A DNA stretch of 64,000 bases. Source: Oryzias latipes. Its lineage: Eukaryota; Chordata; Actinopteri; Beloniformes; Adrianichthyidae. A program made the translations under genes and the position numbers. The stretch lies in NCBI RefSeq assembly GCF_002234675.1, contig NC_019866.2, forward strand, positions 23,219,455-23,283,454. Reading direction: 5' to 3'. The notes under the pieces are model-generated. The model had not been told where the DNA came from, made no database searches, and saw only the letters and a list, made by a program, of their open reading frames with translations. Below, piece by piece: positions 10,401 to 22,900 of the stretch; position 1 is the first letter of the stretch, and each line of letters opens with the position of its first letter.

Positions 10401-13181
10401 TTACCTGCTGTTGGATGAACAGTGAAATATTCAGTTCATTCATTGTAAATCTGACTCCAGAGGAGTCGGTGCCTCACCAGCCATCAACCTCACCGGACGT
10501 CACTGGGGTCGGCTAAATATAAAGGCTTAAAATCTCTGTTCTCCATCTGAGAAATGGATCTATAGAATAAAGACCGTGTTTTTCGCCCGCTCCACCACAG
10601 CTGTTCAGGTTTCCCATCGTCAGACTCTCTTTGGTTAGTTGTATTTGTAGAGTGACCGTCATGAGAGGATAATAATTATTATGTCACTAAATGCAGACGG
10701 TCACACACAGTCCTCACCTGAGGTGGGGTTGAACTCCACCCTGATCTTTGGAGAGGTGGAGTTGTTTCTCTGCTGGCTGAAGAGGAGGGGAGGCGCTTGG
10801 CCATGGCCCCAGCGGGGGAGAAGACCTTAATGGAAGCAGAAACACAACAGTGAGTCAGCATTTCTACAGACCAGACAACCATGGGCGTGTCCTTCAACGG
10901 CCGCGTCCTTCGTCGAGCGGCGAGGCCGGATGTGAATTTGAAGGAGTCGTTGGATTTGGACGGCCCTTGTCGCAAGCAGCCTAAAAATGCAGTCCAGGAA
11001 GAACGCAACCCTCCACCAATTTGGACAAGTTGACTCAGCAGATCACATGCATGAAAGGCGAGAAACGGCGAGCGACTGCAGCGCCACGAACCGCAAATTT
11101 ATCGTTATCGTGATTTCAAGCTGTGCAATATCCGTATCGCAAAAGTTAGCCAAAATTGCAATAAATGTGCCTTAAATGATAAACCTTTAATAAATCTTAA
11201 ATGTGCTAAAACAAACTTGATCTATTTAATGAACTGAATTAATCCCTTTATGCATTTGACCAAGCGGATGGAGCTGTTATGCTAGACGTTGCCCTCCTAA
11301 TTGGACGAGGGTCATTTGGAGAATAATTTAACTTATTTTGACTCATATTTAAATTAAACTTTTGCAGTGAAATGAAAATATTTTTGCTGTTTTTGCTATT
11401 TGTTCATTTATCGCAAGTTATATCGTCATAGCAATATTGATCACTAATATCGCATATCGCGAGTTTTCCTCACATCGTGCGGCCCTAGACTGACGTGTAA
11501 ACATCAAAAAGGAGTTTCTAATGATAGAATAAAAATATTCAGATCAGATGAAAAAAAAAACAATTACCAATAAATATCAATAAAATTTGTAGCAGAAATA
11601 AAAGGCGTGTAGTGAAATAAATAAATTTGTAAATGAAGACACTATAGACAGCTGGAGAAGACATGATTGTGTAAAAAAATGAAACAATACAGTAAAATTA
11701 AAATAGAAAACATTAACAAAATAAAAGCATATATATGGTGGGGTTTTAAAGACAGTATATAAAGTAAAGTGACAAGATGAAAAAGAAAAACGTTCTGGTT
11801 CAGATCAAATTTGACATCCAAGTATTTAGTTTGGTTCTGAAAAACTTTGAACTTTAAGGGACTTATTCAGAAAGAAATTTGAATATACACAAATAAATTA
11901 TGAGTTATTGTATTGAACCTACCAGAAAAGACGTTCTTTAAATAGAACGGTCACAAAATGGAAATGTAGATTTAATTAATAAATAGTTTAAACAGTTTAA
12001 ATAATAAATAGGTTTCCAAAATAAAATCTGGTTCAGATATCAGATGTGGGCAAGTGTTCCAAAATAGAGAGGTTGTCCTGCTCTGCGGCGGCGGCGCCAC
12101 CGGTGAGACCAGACGAGTGAGTCAGGAGGACAGGAGGATGAAGACGCCAGCGGGAAGCCTAGACCTGTTTACACGGGTTCTGCAGTTCTGGTAGGACAGA
12201 CCTGAACAGCAGAACCCGTTCTACGTCGGATGATCCACCACGTTCCACGCCACCTTAAGTCACGTCTTTCTTCCAAAAAGGCAGGAAGACAAAGGCTTTG
12301 ACAGAGCAGAATGCAGATATTTGAATGTTCTTCTGATGTTAACATAAAGGTGAATAAATGCAGCTAAAGTTGAATACATTAATAAATACTGACCTTTAAT
12401 CTTTATGGTTTCAATGATCTCTTTAAAAAAAATTATCTAGTCCACCTTAAACTTTGAATTCCCTTTTTAATGTATTATTGGTTTATTTATTGACTTTAAT
12501 TTTTCACATAACTTTAAAGCAAAACCATTAACAGCATAAAGTAAGATTTTCTCCCTTTATCCAGAATAACTCTGCAAATTTGAATAAAGTACATTAAATA
12601 ACTGAGCATAACAAAGAATAAAACTAAGGAAATTGAATAATGTTCTTTAATATTACAAGCATATGATTTTTATTTTTTAGAATTTCTATTGTCTTTCGTT
12701 TATTTTTAAGATAATTTCAGATCATTAAATACATTTGATGGATTATTTAAAGCTGTTTGGATTATTTCATAAACTGACTCCACACAGATTTGTTTACCTT
12801 CAGCTCCATAAAGATGGTTTTATTTTGAAATGATGTAACTAAACTGGATCAAAGGAACCGCTTTAATGAAACGTCGTCATTAACTGCTGTGGTAATCAAT
12901 AACTCTCTGCTGTCTTCAGGTGAAAGCTCATTAAAGGAGCGCCAATAATGCCTTTGATTGACCACGCCCCCAAATGATCAATGTGAAGTAATTAGCAGAA
13001 AGTGCGCGCGCGCTCGCGTCACCCAACAGGGGGTCGGACGTGACCGTAACCTTTGCTCTACTTTTGTCCCGCTCGCTTCTCAGGCTTTTGTGGATCGGAG
13101 GAGCGCGAGGCCGCGCTGCACGCGGGGTCCCTTCCTACCTGAAAGGCTGCGGGTCACGCGCGTAGCCGCTCTGAGGGACAT
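7479..13181 (-). CDS. eci1: Enoyl-CoA delta isomerase 1, mitochondrial, 7 exons
   Basis: Shifts cis- or trans-3-enoyl-CoA to trans-2-enoyl-CoA so that unsaturated fatty acids can complete beta-oxidation in the mitochondrial matrix. Exons on the minus strand: 13181-13139, 10825-10718, 9825-9698, 8658-8512, 8432-8311, 8238-8060, 7645-7479. Phases join exactly, giving 297 residues (human 302). Exon 1 was found as an Arg-rich targeting start (MSLRAATRVTRS) in the CpG-rich stretch; its G plus the exon 2 GT restores a codon. The crotonase fold shows the two oxyanion-hole segments (SAGLD at about 100; SPAGG at 145-149) and the isomerase motif GLNET, with Glu173 the presumed catalytic base. The C-terminus is a Lys-rich helix ending KKKKT. 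The 2.3 kb intron 1 carries a MITE. Confidence 0.94.
8700..9570. other. eci1 intron 3, AT-rich
   Basis: Low-complexity intronic DNA rich in runs such as aaaaaagt and aaagttat. It holds no exon or recognisable element. Confidence 0.5.
10250..10530 (+). repeat. Possible fish short repeat in eci1 intron 2
   Basis: A stretch with a gcccggtaaatgaggagggt block and a second block around cactggggtcggctaaatat. It resembles short repeats I associate with fish introns. No ends or duplications were found, so this is a weak call. Confidence 0.3.
11085..11488 (-). mobile_element. MITE copy M1 (atcgtgcggccct end), eci1 intron 1
   Basis: One end reads cacatcgtgcggcccta; read from the other strand this is a tagggc-gcacgat terminus common in fish hAT-type MITEs. 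The body is full of tatcg/cgata motifs. A second copy at 29,090-29,300 shares the ggatggagc, tttgctattt/gtttgttcat and tcgcaagttata blocks. The opposite end is eroded and no target duplication was seen. Confidence 0.6.
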
Positions 13182-13290
13182 TGTGTGGAAAGAGCAGCGG
13201 CTCTTCGTCCTCCTGGTTTGGGGTGCCGCTCCTCTTCCTCTGCTCCAGCTCCAGGCGCTTCACTGCATCCTGTGACGCAGCACTGCCCCC
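12990..13290 (-). promoter_or_regulatory. eci1: eci1 CpG-rich promoter region
   Basis: CpG density rises sharply against AT-rich surroundings (gcgcgcgcgctcgcg near 13,005). The eci1 exon 1 ATG at 13,181 sits inside it. No TATA box was seen, which fits a housekeeping CpG promoter. The open frames here are a result of the GC content. Confidence 0.6.
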
Positions 13291-13299
13291 TACCGCCCA

Positions 13300-14700
13300 G
13301 GAGAAGCAGCAACAAACCAGACCATTTTGAAATTCAACTAGTTTTTTTAAATATTATTTTTAAATGCATTTATAAATATTATTATTATTATAAAATAAGA
13401 GAAAAAATATAATGAAACTTTAAATGGAATTTCCTTGTTTGCAAATAAATACAAAATGACAACACAAGCTGTTTACTACTGTGCCTCTGAATGAAAGGTC
13501 TTTCCTAAATGACGTTCTCTCAACCAGTTGGCTTCAATTTACAATTTTGGCCAATTCACAACCAACATAGTCTCAAGTTGCTGCACTAGAACAAATATCA
13601 AAGAGATAAATACAGAAAAAAAAGTAATTTAAATAAAGAATTTAGTTTTGTCATAATCAAATTGTTTATTTCCCAATACAACACATTTTGAAATTAACAA
13701 CTTAATTCTAAACAAATAAAAACAGATTAAATCAAGGATTTTGGTGTAATCCTTGTACTGAGGAGCCAAAGGGTGACAGAGGAGAAGAAAACTTAATTTA
13801 AATAGAAGAACGAGAATAAACCAGCAGAAGCAGAAGATGTGACCATCTAGTATGATCTATGAATGACACAGTACTGAAACATCTGCAGGCAGACAAGTTA
13901 GTCGATGCAAACTCCCTGGAAGTCTGAACCCAATAAACCCAGAGGAAATATTATTCATGACAGTGTGGTGTAAAAACTGTAAAGTTGGGTGGTCAAAGTT
14001 AGATTAGCTAAAGCTGTGGTCCGAGGCCTTTAATGCTAAAGGAGCCATTTGGTCCACTTTCCTACAGACCGACACCACACAAGAGCCGTCCCACATCATC
14101 CAAACACACTTGATGGATGCTTTTGTAGCTATAAGCCCATCATTTATAAAATGTAGCTTTTAAATATTAACAATAACTGTGTTATATTTTTCTATATGTA
14201 AAAATATTATCAGAAGCAAGTTCTTTTCAAAATAAAACACATCCTGTGTCTAATAAGATCCTCCTGCAGCAGATAAACACAAATTAAAAATGCAAAAAAG
14301 TCCAATGGGTGTTTTATAAGACTGGTCATCTTTTTGCCTCCTTTTAACATCAAATTAGATTATGAAAATATTGGTGTAAAGTCCAATTAAAAAATCTAGA
14401 CATGTAAAATCAACTAGACACTGGTGTGCAGCAGAAGATAAGGAAATATTTGCTTTAAGATTATTTAATAATAGATGACTCGGATGGTAGTTATTTAACA
14501 TGTTAAAAGGCTAAAAATAAACGATAAAGAATGTATTAATGAAAACAAATCAACCAAAATAAACCCAATATTTATTGAAATTGTTTGCTTATTTTTTTCA
14601 AAGCCAAAGAGGGAAGAAGGGACAAAAGAGCTGCATGAGGTTGCACACCAAAACTAAAAATGTGTGAGTTAACTTTAGAGCTAAAACTCTTTGTTAAAGA
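13300..14700. other. Intergenic, AT-rich, no gene seen
   Basis: Long stretch of A/T-rich sequence between eci1 and the SINE, with no open frame of substance, splice pattern or terminal repeat that I could recognise. Confidence 0.5.
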
Positions 14701-14707
14701 TGAAATT

Positions 14708-15008
14708 AGGGGCTGTATGGTGGTATAGTGGTTACCACTCTTACCTCACAGCAGGAAGGTGCTGGTTCAAATCCCAATACCTGTCTGTTTGGAGTTTGCA
14801 TATGCTCCTCACGCATGTTTTCTGCAGATTCCTGCACAGCCCAAAAACATGCTTCATGGGTTAAATGATGGATCTGAATACTGGTAGTCCCTGTCTGTAA
14901 GTGAATGTGTGTGTAGTCTTGTGATGACTGCTGAACTGTAGCCTGGGATAGGCTCCAGCGTCCCCGCGACCCTGAACGCGTTACTTGGGTTTAGAAGATG
15001 GTTGGATG
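14708..15008 (+). repeat. SINE copy S2, near full length
   Basis: The tRNA-like head has box A (gtggtatagtggttaccac) and box B (ggttcaaatccc at about 14,765). The family body follows, with aaaaacatgcttcatgggtt and gggataggctccagcgtccc, then a ggatgg-type tail. This is the most complete copy in the window. Confidence 0.75.
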
Positions 15009-15665
15009 GTGAGCAACATTTGACTTTACTACTGCTCAGTTCTGTGGAAAAATGTTTCCAGAAGCTGCATTGGATTAAACAAAAAGACCTACAAATAAAC
15101 CCACATTCAGATGCTTGTGACCTTTACTTTATAGTTTACCACAATGCTTTTGAACATGTGTGCTGTGATACACCACTGTGCTGTGAGGGATGGCCAGGCG
15201 TGCGAGAAATATTCATTTTCCTCTAATCGGTCTAAGAAAAATTTACCATCATCATTAGTATTCATTAGTATTTAGGAATATGACGGATCAAGAAAGACTT
15301 TTTTCTTTGTGTTTATTTGATTCTTATTTAAACTACTATGATAAGAATGTGAATGTTCATTTTTAATACAGACTACTGAGTTTCTTTTTCTTTTTTTGGT
15401 TGGTGGTGTTCCTTGGGAATTTTATCAAGGAAAAAGTAGAGAATGGCTAAAAAAAAAAAAGTCTGAAACACACTGGCTTATCAGCAGAAGCATCAGTTCT
15501 CCAGCACGGTGGTGGAGGTGTGATGATTCAGGTTTCAGCTGCTTACAATGAAGCATTCAGCAAGTTCAAGGAAATGGACAAATAAAAAAGCTAAATTAGG
15601 TGAGTGAGCAACCCAAAATAAGTTCAGTTCAATGTCAAAAACATGCACATATATATTCAAGACAC

Positions 15666-15802
15666 AAAAAAGTACCATGTAAACACACTGTAAGTACCCA
15701 GTAGATTCCATAAAAAGTACCATGTACATACCCTGAAAGTACCCAGTAGTTACACAATAAGTACCATGTAAATACGCCTTAAATACACTGTAAGTACTGT
15801 AC
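15666..15802. repeat. 46-base minisatellite, about 2.8 copies
   Basis: Three consecutive diverged units begin aagtaccatgta and carry an internal gtaagtacccagtag. The period is close to 46 bases. The flanks are AT-rich and no gene is involved. Confidence 0.7.
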
Positions 15803-16830
15803 TGTAAAAGAAAGCGTTACCATTCAAGCCCTATATGACAAAAGCACCAAGGTAAACATTTGACCATAAACCCGTAAATAAAGCATTATGGATTGAATAA
15901 AATATGGAAAGATTGTAGTAAAACATTGCAACCAGAGAGGAGGGTTTCCACTGTGAAAAAAACCTGTCTGGATAAAAAACTTTGGTCCTGAGCTGTGAAA
16001 TGTTTATGTAAAGCTTTATCTGAAGAATAGTCTAAATAACATTAGCATGAGTTTTGAAGGTTACCCTTAAATTTTCCATCAGTGGGATTTAACTCCACAT
16101 TTTAAAATGGTGGACATGAACAATTTCAGAAGGAAAAACATTTTAGGAGTGGAAAAAAAACCCACACAGCTGGAAGCGAAAGTGGATTAAAAACAACAAA
16201 GCAAAATATGTTCACATTTTCAGAGGAATCATCTGCTGAGTTTTAGGATGTAAAAACAAAGAAATAAAGCAGAAGGTCTGCTCACTAACGGGGAAACGTG
16301 TCGGCAAGAAAACAGCCGTCTGAAGAAACGGCGCAGGGAACTCAGAAAGGTAATTCAGCGGCGTTCCTAGTTTCTGGGTCGAGTGCAGGCAGAATGGGAG
16401 GGTTGTTAAAGGAAAATGACAAAGAAGATGTCCGATTAGGGCAGAAAAGTCAAAGCAATGTTCCTTCCGAGCAGAGAATGAACAAAGAAACATGAAAACA
16501 AACTGGCAGAAACAGAACAGGGACATCTAGAAACTAAACCACCTGCTTAGAATGGGCATCTGCTTATTTACTTTGAAAGAGAAGGCTGCATTTCTCTGCA
16601 GATTGAAGATGATTAAAGCGTCTAAATAAAGTCCAACTTAACCTCCATGGTCCACAGGAAGACTCGGTTCTGTAAAAACCTCTGCAGCTGGATCAGAAAG
16701 CCGACTAAAGAAGTAATAAAATGTTATTTGTGGCAAACTGCTGTTAAAGACCTACCCATGGAAATGATGTTTTTGTTGTTTTTAACATCTTCTCAGGACT
16801 TTTTCGCAGGATGAAGGACATTTCTGGACA

Positions 16831-17070
16831 GTGGGGCAAGAAAGTATTCAGTCAAGATGAGAGAGGCCTGCAATTTGCATCACAGGTTTACCTCAACTAT
16901 GAAAGACAAAATGAGAAAAAACAATCCAGAAAATTCCACAGTCTGATTTTAAAGAATTTATAAGAAAATGAGTATTTGGTCACCTACAAAAGAAACTCTT
17001 TAAAAATCAGACAATGGGATTTCCTGGATCTTTTTTAAGTGGGAGAACTTGCACAATTGGTGGCTGTTTC
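16831..17070 (+). mobile_element. Tc1-like MITE remnant (cagtggggcaagaaagta)
   Basis: It starts with cagtggggcaagaaagtatt. Near 17,040 it contains agtgggagaacttgcacaat, an inverted-end motif of the same family by my recollection. The interior block gatgagagaggcctg is a familiar companion. The copy is rearranged and non-coding. Confidence 0.5.
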
Positions 17071-17089
17071 AAATATTTTTATCGAAAGC

Positions 17090-17585
17090 ATTCAATAGTA
17101 TGTTCATACAGATTTGACAAAGTTTATATGCTTTCTTCTTTTTTTTTCCTGCAACACAACAATACCAACAAAAACTGATAAAAGTCAATACAAATAAACC
17201 TTTTTTACCCATTCCAAACCATTACCCACTTATCTGCACACATTAAGCATCTCCAAGAAAAGATATAAATGTTTGCCAAATCTTTTCAAAGTTTTCTGTA
17301 CTGTCATGAATGGTGTGTCTTATTTTCTCAAGATGAAGAGTATTAAGATCTGATTTTTAGAGAGGGAATGTCTTTGCCTTTCCACAGTTACATAATAAGT
17401 TTCTTTGCAATGATCAGTCTGCATGAAATTAAACATTCTTGTGCACGTCCCAGGTCTTTTGACTGAGGAGAGACACCAAATACAATGAGAATTGGCTTTG
17501 GGGACATTTTGATCCATCAGACAGGTGTGTGAAAATGTTGGTCCAGAAGGTCTGAGGCTTGGGACACAAAAAATTGGTGTCTGAC
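17090..17585 (-). pseudogene. Degenerate LINE 3' fragment, probably L1/Tx1-like
   Basis: Minus-strand translation gives pieces resembling the C-terminal tail of fish L1/Tx1-type ORF2, such as CNCGKAKTFPL and a following ILILFILRK. Stops interrupt it. The assignment rests on weak protein resemblance only. Confidence 0.4.
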
Positions 17586-17589
17586 TAGC

Positions 17590-17780
17590 CCTTGTGCAAT
17601 CTTGTGGGGGTCCACATGACCCGATACTTCCATTGACGTGTTCTTCCTACCATGACAAAGGTGGATAAAGGTGGAAAGATTTCATGTAATCCATGGACAC
17701 CAGTGAAGATCACAAATCATTGAAGAAAAAAGGTTCAGAGCACTGTCTAGTGGGTCTAGATGACCCCCACACCAGAGGCG
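17590..17780 (+). mobile_element. MITE family Z, copy 1
   Basis: The ends are nearly palindromic (gggggtccacatgaccc at the left, gggtctagatgaccccc at the right). The interior (ggtggaaagatttcatgtaa onwards) is almost identical over about 90 bases to the copy at 41,910-42,082, more than 24 kb away. It has no coding capacity. Confidence 0.7.
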
Positions 17781-18322
17781 ATACGATGAGTATCGCAATA
17801 CATCCCAATGACTGTACCAGAACAATTTATTATATATATTTTTTAAAGAGTATAATGACTTAGAAAAAAACTGTAGCTGAATATTAATATTTCATTGTAA
17901 TAAAATGGTAACATTCCTTTTATTTAATGATCAGGATGTTAAGCACTGCAACTGTATCTCGTGTACATGGTGCTTTTCTTTTGGTAAATTAAGATATATT
18001 GTTTCTTAAAGGGATCAGTCAATATTGTTTGATTTACACAACAAAATATTTTTCAGTATAAAAAACACAATGAATTTGCCTCAACCAGGAAGGTTCTGTA
18101 GGTTGTCCATGTCTGGACCACGAGGCTGACTGAATACTTAACACGAGCTGGTCCTCGCGAGATCTTGTAGTTGTTTTGTGTAGAGCCAAAGAGGCTCAGT
18201 GGGCGGTGCTGCCAACTAGAGGTTGGGGGTTTAAGTGGAAAACAGGAGTCAGACGTTGAAGAACGCTCAACAATAGTACATGCCAAAATGATACGTACAA
18301 GTATCGCCAGTATGTCGCTGAA
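17775..18322 (+). mobile_element. Possible hAT-like MITE with gcgatac ends
   Basis: The sequence ggcgatacgatgagtatc at the left and its rough complement at the right (gatacgtacaagtatcgcc) form an imperfect inverted repeat of about 20 bases around AT-rich DNA. No clear target duplication was found, so the call is tentative. Confidence 0.35.
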
Positions 18323-18631
18323 TCCATTTTTTCCTACACCCTTATGGGTGTAAAATTTTGTGAATCAGGAGTGGACAAAAAAATGCACATTTTCTAAACA
18401 TGCAGGTGAAATGCAGAAGGACAGTAACAACAAATGTGCAAAAACAAGAATAAAAAAATACATTGGATTGCCTTAATTGGCTCAACAGGATTTTGTAACA
18501 TTCTCCAAGTACGAGTCCTGATAACATTTTTTTTGTTTTTTGCAGGCGGCTGGGGAAACTTTAAACTAAATATTTGTCATTTTTAAATCCATTTTCTGCT
18601 ATGTTGCAGAGATTCGCTCGTCTTTGGAATA

Positions 18632-19345
18632 CAGTGATCCCTTGCTATATCACGGTTTCGCTACTTCACGGATTTGGATTGTGCATTGTGTTCTGCATTC
18701 TGATTGGCTAAAAAGTCACTCAGCGAGTAGCTCAAGAATGGGACCCTTTGATGAGCCGTTCATTACAGTTCTCCAACATAATCGATAGGGGCATGTCGGT
18801 GTAAGAGGGTCTTTAGCAAAGAAGAAAAAAGAGCAACAACAACTGCCTATCACTATGTTCCTCTCCCGAACAAACACACCTGCAGCTGCACCGCGGGCTT
18901 CAGAAGGAAAAAACGCTGCAGAGGATGCAGCGGCTCAGTATGAACTAAGAGCAGTGAAAAAGAAGACCGGAGTCACTATCTGTCCCACTGTACTTTTTTA
19001 TTTTTTTCATAATCATTTTAAATTTTCCTCCGTTTAATCCACTCGGGTCGCGGTGGGCGGGGCTAATCTCCGCAATTTAAAGCCTTTTGTTTTTATCGAT
19101 GATTGAAATTATTATTTGACAGAACACTATACAAGTTATTTGTTGAAAAAACGTTTCTAAAGTACTTTTATTTGTTAAAAAACAATTGATTTAGCCTGTT
19201 AAATGGTTTGTTCTTTCTTTTCAATGTATAATAGTGAATTTCATTGTATAATAATTGTAAAAAAAATAAAGGTTTCTACTTCACGGGTTTCGCTTATCAC
19301 GGGTTCTATTTGGAACGTAACCCCGCGATAATCAAGGGATCACTG
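18632..19345 (+). mobile_element. pogo/Tigger-like MITE, 714 bases
   Basis: The terminal inverted repeats are cagtgatcccttg and caagggatcactg, with TA target duplications at 18,630-18,631 and 19,346-19,347. Subterminal cacggtttcgc-type motifs are mirrored at both ends. The short open frame inside does not resemble a transposase. Confidence 0.85.
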
Positions 19346-19980
19346 TATTGCATCCGTGCTTCATTTGAAAGCATCGTGAGATGGAAGTGGAGGTTGCAGA
19401 CATGCGGGATGTGAGAAGGAGGTGTGAGAGGAGAGTGAGCATTCAGAGGAGCGCATGAGTGAGGCGCAGGAGTGTGTGCTCGCTGCAGAGGAGCAGCAGA
19501 TTTCCAATCCAGCAGAGATCCTCTCACTTGGTGAGTCAACCTCATTCAAATATAATAAATTCATCAGTTTTTAGTTTGCTGCGTTTTTGGAATGAATTAA
19601 AAAACTTTGAAATGCTTTAGAGTTATTATTGATAAAGATTTATCAAATGGTCAGTGGTAGTTTAAAGCTTTAAAAGTAAATAAAAATGGAAACAACATGA
19701 AAAAATCATAGTTTGTGTTTCACATTAAATTATTTTCATGCTTCTAATTCTACAGCTCAGCTTCGTTTTCCATTTTTCCCATTTAAAGAGTCACAAACAC
19801 TCGGTTGAAACGTCTCCTTCTCCTTTTTTATTTCCTTTCCCAGAAGCTGCTCTCCAACGCTCTCGTCACATTCCACCCCGGTGGCCATTGAGCTGCAAAG
19901 GAAATCCATCAGCGTGCGTCACCTCTGCCCCCGTAACCCGGGGGACGCGCCGCTCCTCTCAGCCGAACCCCATCATCGCC

Positions 19981-22900
19981 ATGGGTTTGATGGGAGAGCA
20001 GAGCGGCGGCTGCGGAGGGGAAAACTGCAGCCTGATGCCGGACCCCCCCACAAACTGCTCCCACCCAGACTGCCTCTGGGAGGAACCCGTGTTCGGATGG
20101 GTCGAGTTAGGTGGGTCACACAACCGGGAACCCAAAAACACGAAGCATCTCACCCCGTCCACAGATTGGAGGATTTTTACCTCACATTTGTAAATACATC
20201 TGCACTGCTGCCTCGATCGATACGGACTAAAAATAAAAGGGAATCCTGAAAGAGACCACTAAGATCTGTAGTTCAAACAAACCTATTTGTCGGTGAATAA
20301 TTTACTTTAACTGTTGTTTCTGCTTTTAAAGCCTTAAAGCCCACCACATCAAAGAATTGACACAAGATTCTAATGTTTTGGAATTAAGATTCTGTAAACG
20401 CTTTGATCAAATCCACAAAATAAATCAGTTTGTTTGATGAGATATGCTGTAAATAGTATCAACTTTGATACATTTATAATCTCTACAATGTAGTTTTAGA
20501 TGCAAAAATATTGACTTGAGTGTTTAGCACCTTATTTATCCATTCTGTCAAATTCGATCCACACATGATTCACATGGTGGCGCGGTTTTATAAATAATTA
20601 ATAATCAACAAAATTTGCATTTTCTTCAATACAGCAAGTAGTTATTTAAGAAAATAAATAACAACAGATGAGTTATTCTTACCATAAAGTTCAGAAAACT
20701 AGCCAAATCTTTCCCGCCAAAAGGGTTTCGGGGATTTCATTGGAGCAGCCATTTTGAAATGAGCAGGAAAAGCCCTTCTACTGCCCCCTAGTGGAAACAG
20801 CGGCAAATTACAAGGCAGAAAACATGAACTGAGTTCTATACAGGGGTGGACAAACTACAGCCCGGGGGCCACATGCGGGGTCTCCCCTTGGATAGTGCAC
20901 TAGAAATAAACTGACATTTGTCGCATGGTCATTTTTTCCAATCATTCCAACACCGAATGCAGCGTTTCTGTAAATTTGCACTTTCCCTGCAGAAACGTCA
21001 AACCACAACTTTGAAACCAACAAACTAAGATGTTCTGTTCAAAGAGATATACTTTTTAATTTTCAATCAAAATGAAAGCATGTTTTTGTTCAGATTCTGT
21101 GCTTTTACTTTCTCTAATAAGGTTGATTACCAAAACATTCCACGCTTCTCTAATGGTGCAGCTCTTCTGTACAATTTAAAAGCCCTCTGTGGCCCATGTG
21201 TCCAAAAGTTTCCCTACCTTTGTTCTATTGATTTGTCAGGAAAGTTGGGATTTAAGGGTCTCAGAAATGCACCTCTGAGATAGGATTCGATTGGGTAAAC
21301 AGAGTTAATAACAAAAAGCTTGTCTGAATTTCATGACACTCACACAAACAAATATCTGTATTTCCAAGAGAATTTGTGAAAACAACAAGAAATGTGTTTT
21401 TGAGGCTGATGATGTAAAAAAAAAAAAAAAGAGTCGATATTCCTTTTTCTTTTACCAATTTTCTTTAATTGCATTTTTTAAGGCTGGAGAGACAAACTGT
21501 TCCCCTTTTTAATGTGAAATTAAGCTTCACGATCATCAAGTTTGGATAAATGAAAGGATCTATTTATCTTAAAGGATGTTATATTATATTCATGGGGAAC
21601 ATTGCAACTGAGAGAATATCAGGTTCCGGGTAAAGAGATGTCTGAAAAGATTTTAAATAGTTGTTATTTTTTTCTATTTGGGTTTAATTGTAATAAAAAC
21701 AAAAATAAATTCTTTTTTCGTGCTTCAACCTGGCTGTGACTCTTCAAACTGTAAAAAAATGGCCTTAAGTGGCCTGAATTTATGTAAATCATAGGGATGA
21801 GTGTCTGAATGTCACAGCGGCAGCAGCATGGAGGTGCAGGGAAAAGTCAAAACTGACATCTTTAACCCAAAAACTGGAGAGGATGAGATCTTTCAGGAGT
21901 CAGCTGCACAGAAAATCAAGAGTTCCAACAGAAAAGCAAAACTTCAGGGCTTTCTGGGTCAATTTCAGTTTAGGCCAGATTCAAAGAAACTCGACCTGAC
22001 GTCAGTAAACACCAGAACAGTCTTCTGCTGAATGAGTGGAGTCATGAAAACTGTCAAACTCTCTGTTCCAGTCGTTGTGACGATTATCTACGTCCCACTG
22101 ATGCTATTTGGACTCCTGGGAAACATTCTAACCATTCTGGTGGTTTGGCTCCGCCCACACATGAGAAGCTCCACCTACCTGTACCTGAGTAGCATGGCCA
22201 TCAGCGACCTGCTGATCCTCTTGCTCCTCCCCCTGGACCTGTATAAGGTAGGGATGGACGTTTGTTAGTGTTGGTGTGGCTGCAGCGGCAGGAAGTGGGC
22301 TGTTTGAAGGAGGGAAATGTTTGTTTCATGCTTGTTGTTCGGGGCAACAGGCGAGGCTAGCATTGCAGGTCTAAACAAGTTATCCCCTCCATCCCCTCAG
22401 GGGGGGTCCCTGCTTTCAAATCATGTTTTGTTGCATTAAAGGCTGAGTCGTACTCCACAGAGATCTCAATTCTCTCTTCTATCATTTCCTTTTCCTTTTA
22501 AACCCTTGTGAAACAACAATAAAAAGCTAAATTGAGGTTAAAAATTGAGATACGCTGATTTACTTTATTGGTGAAGACAGAAGAAAACAAATTCCTTCTA
22601 AAGATCAGACTTTGATTGGAATAAAAACAGAGGATTTGCCCCCTATGCAGCATGGAGGGGGAAGAAAATCACATTTATTTAACACAAAAACATCATATTA
22701 ACTGCAAACAAACTATAGTTTTTTGCTCTGATGTCTTTTTAACTTGTTTTTGATCATCCAAATTTTTCTAACGTGGCTTTTTTCTGTACTTCAAGTTTTT
22801 CAAGGCATAAACCGACCAATCAGATGCCTCAATCAATAAAGGCGGTCAGAGTGTTAGAAACATTGGATTGACAAATTCTCCTGAGCCCGCTCTCGTGGTA

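Noticed and set aside
12958-13275. 105-residue plus-strand frame in GC-rich DNA
   Set aside because: Lies over the eci1 CpG promoter and exon 1. It has no protein character, and the minus-strand exon explains the region.
19738-19980. Upstream extension of the mlnr first exon to an ATG at 19,738
   Set aside because: The frame is open, but the text is Ser/Pro/His-rich without signal or receptor character. The ATG at 19,981 has a far better start context and precedes the sequon-bearing N-terminus.
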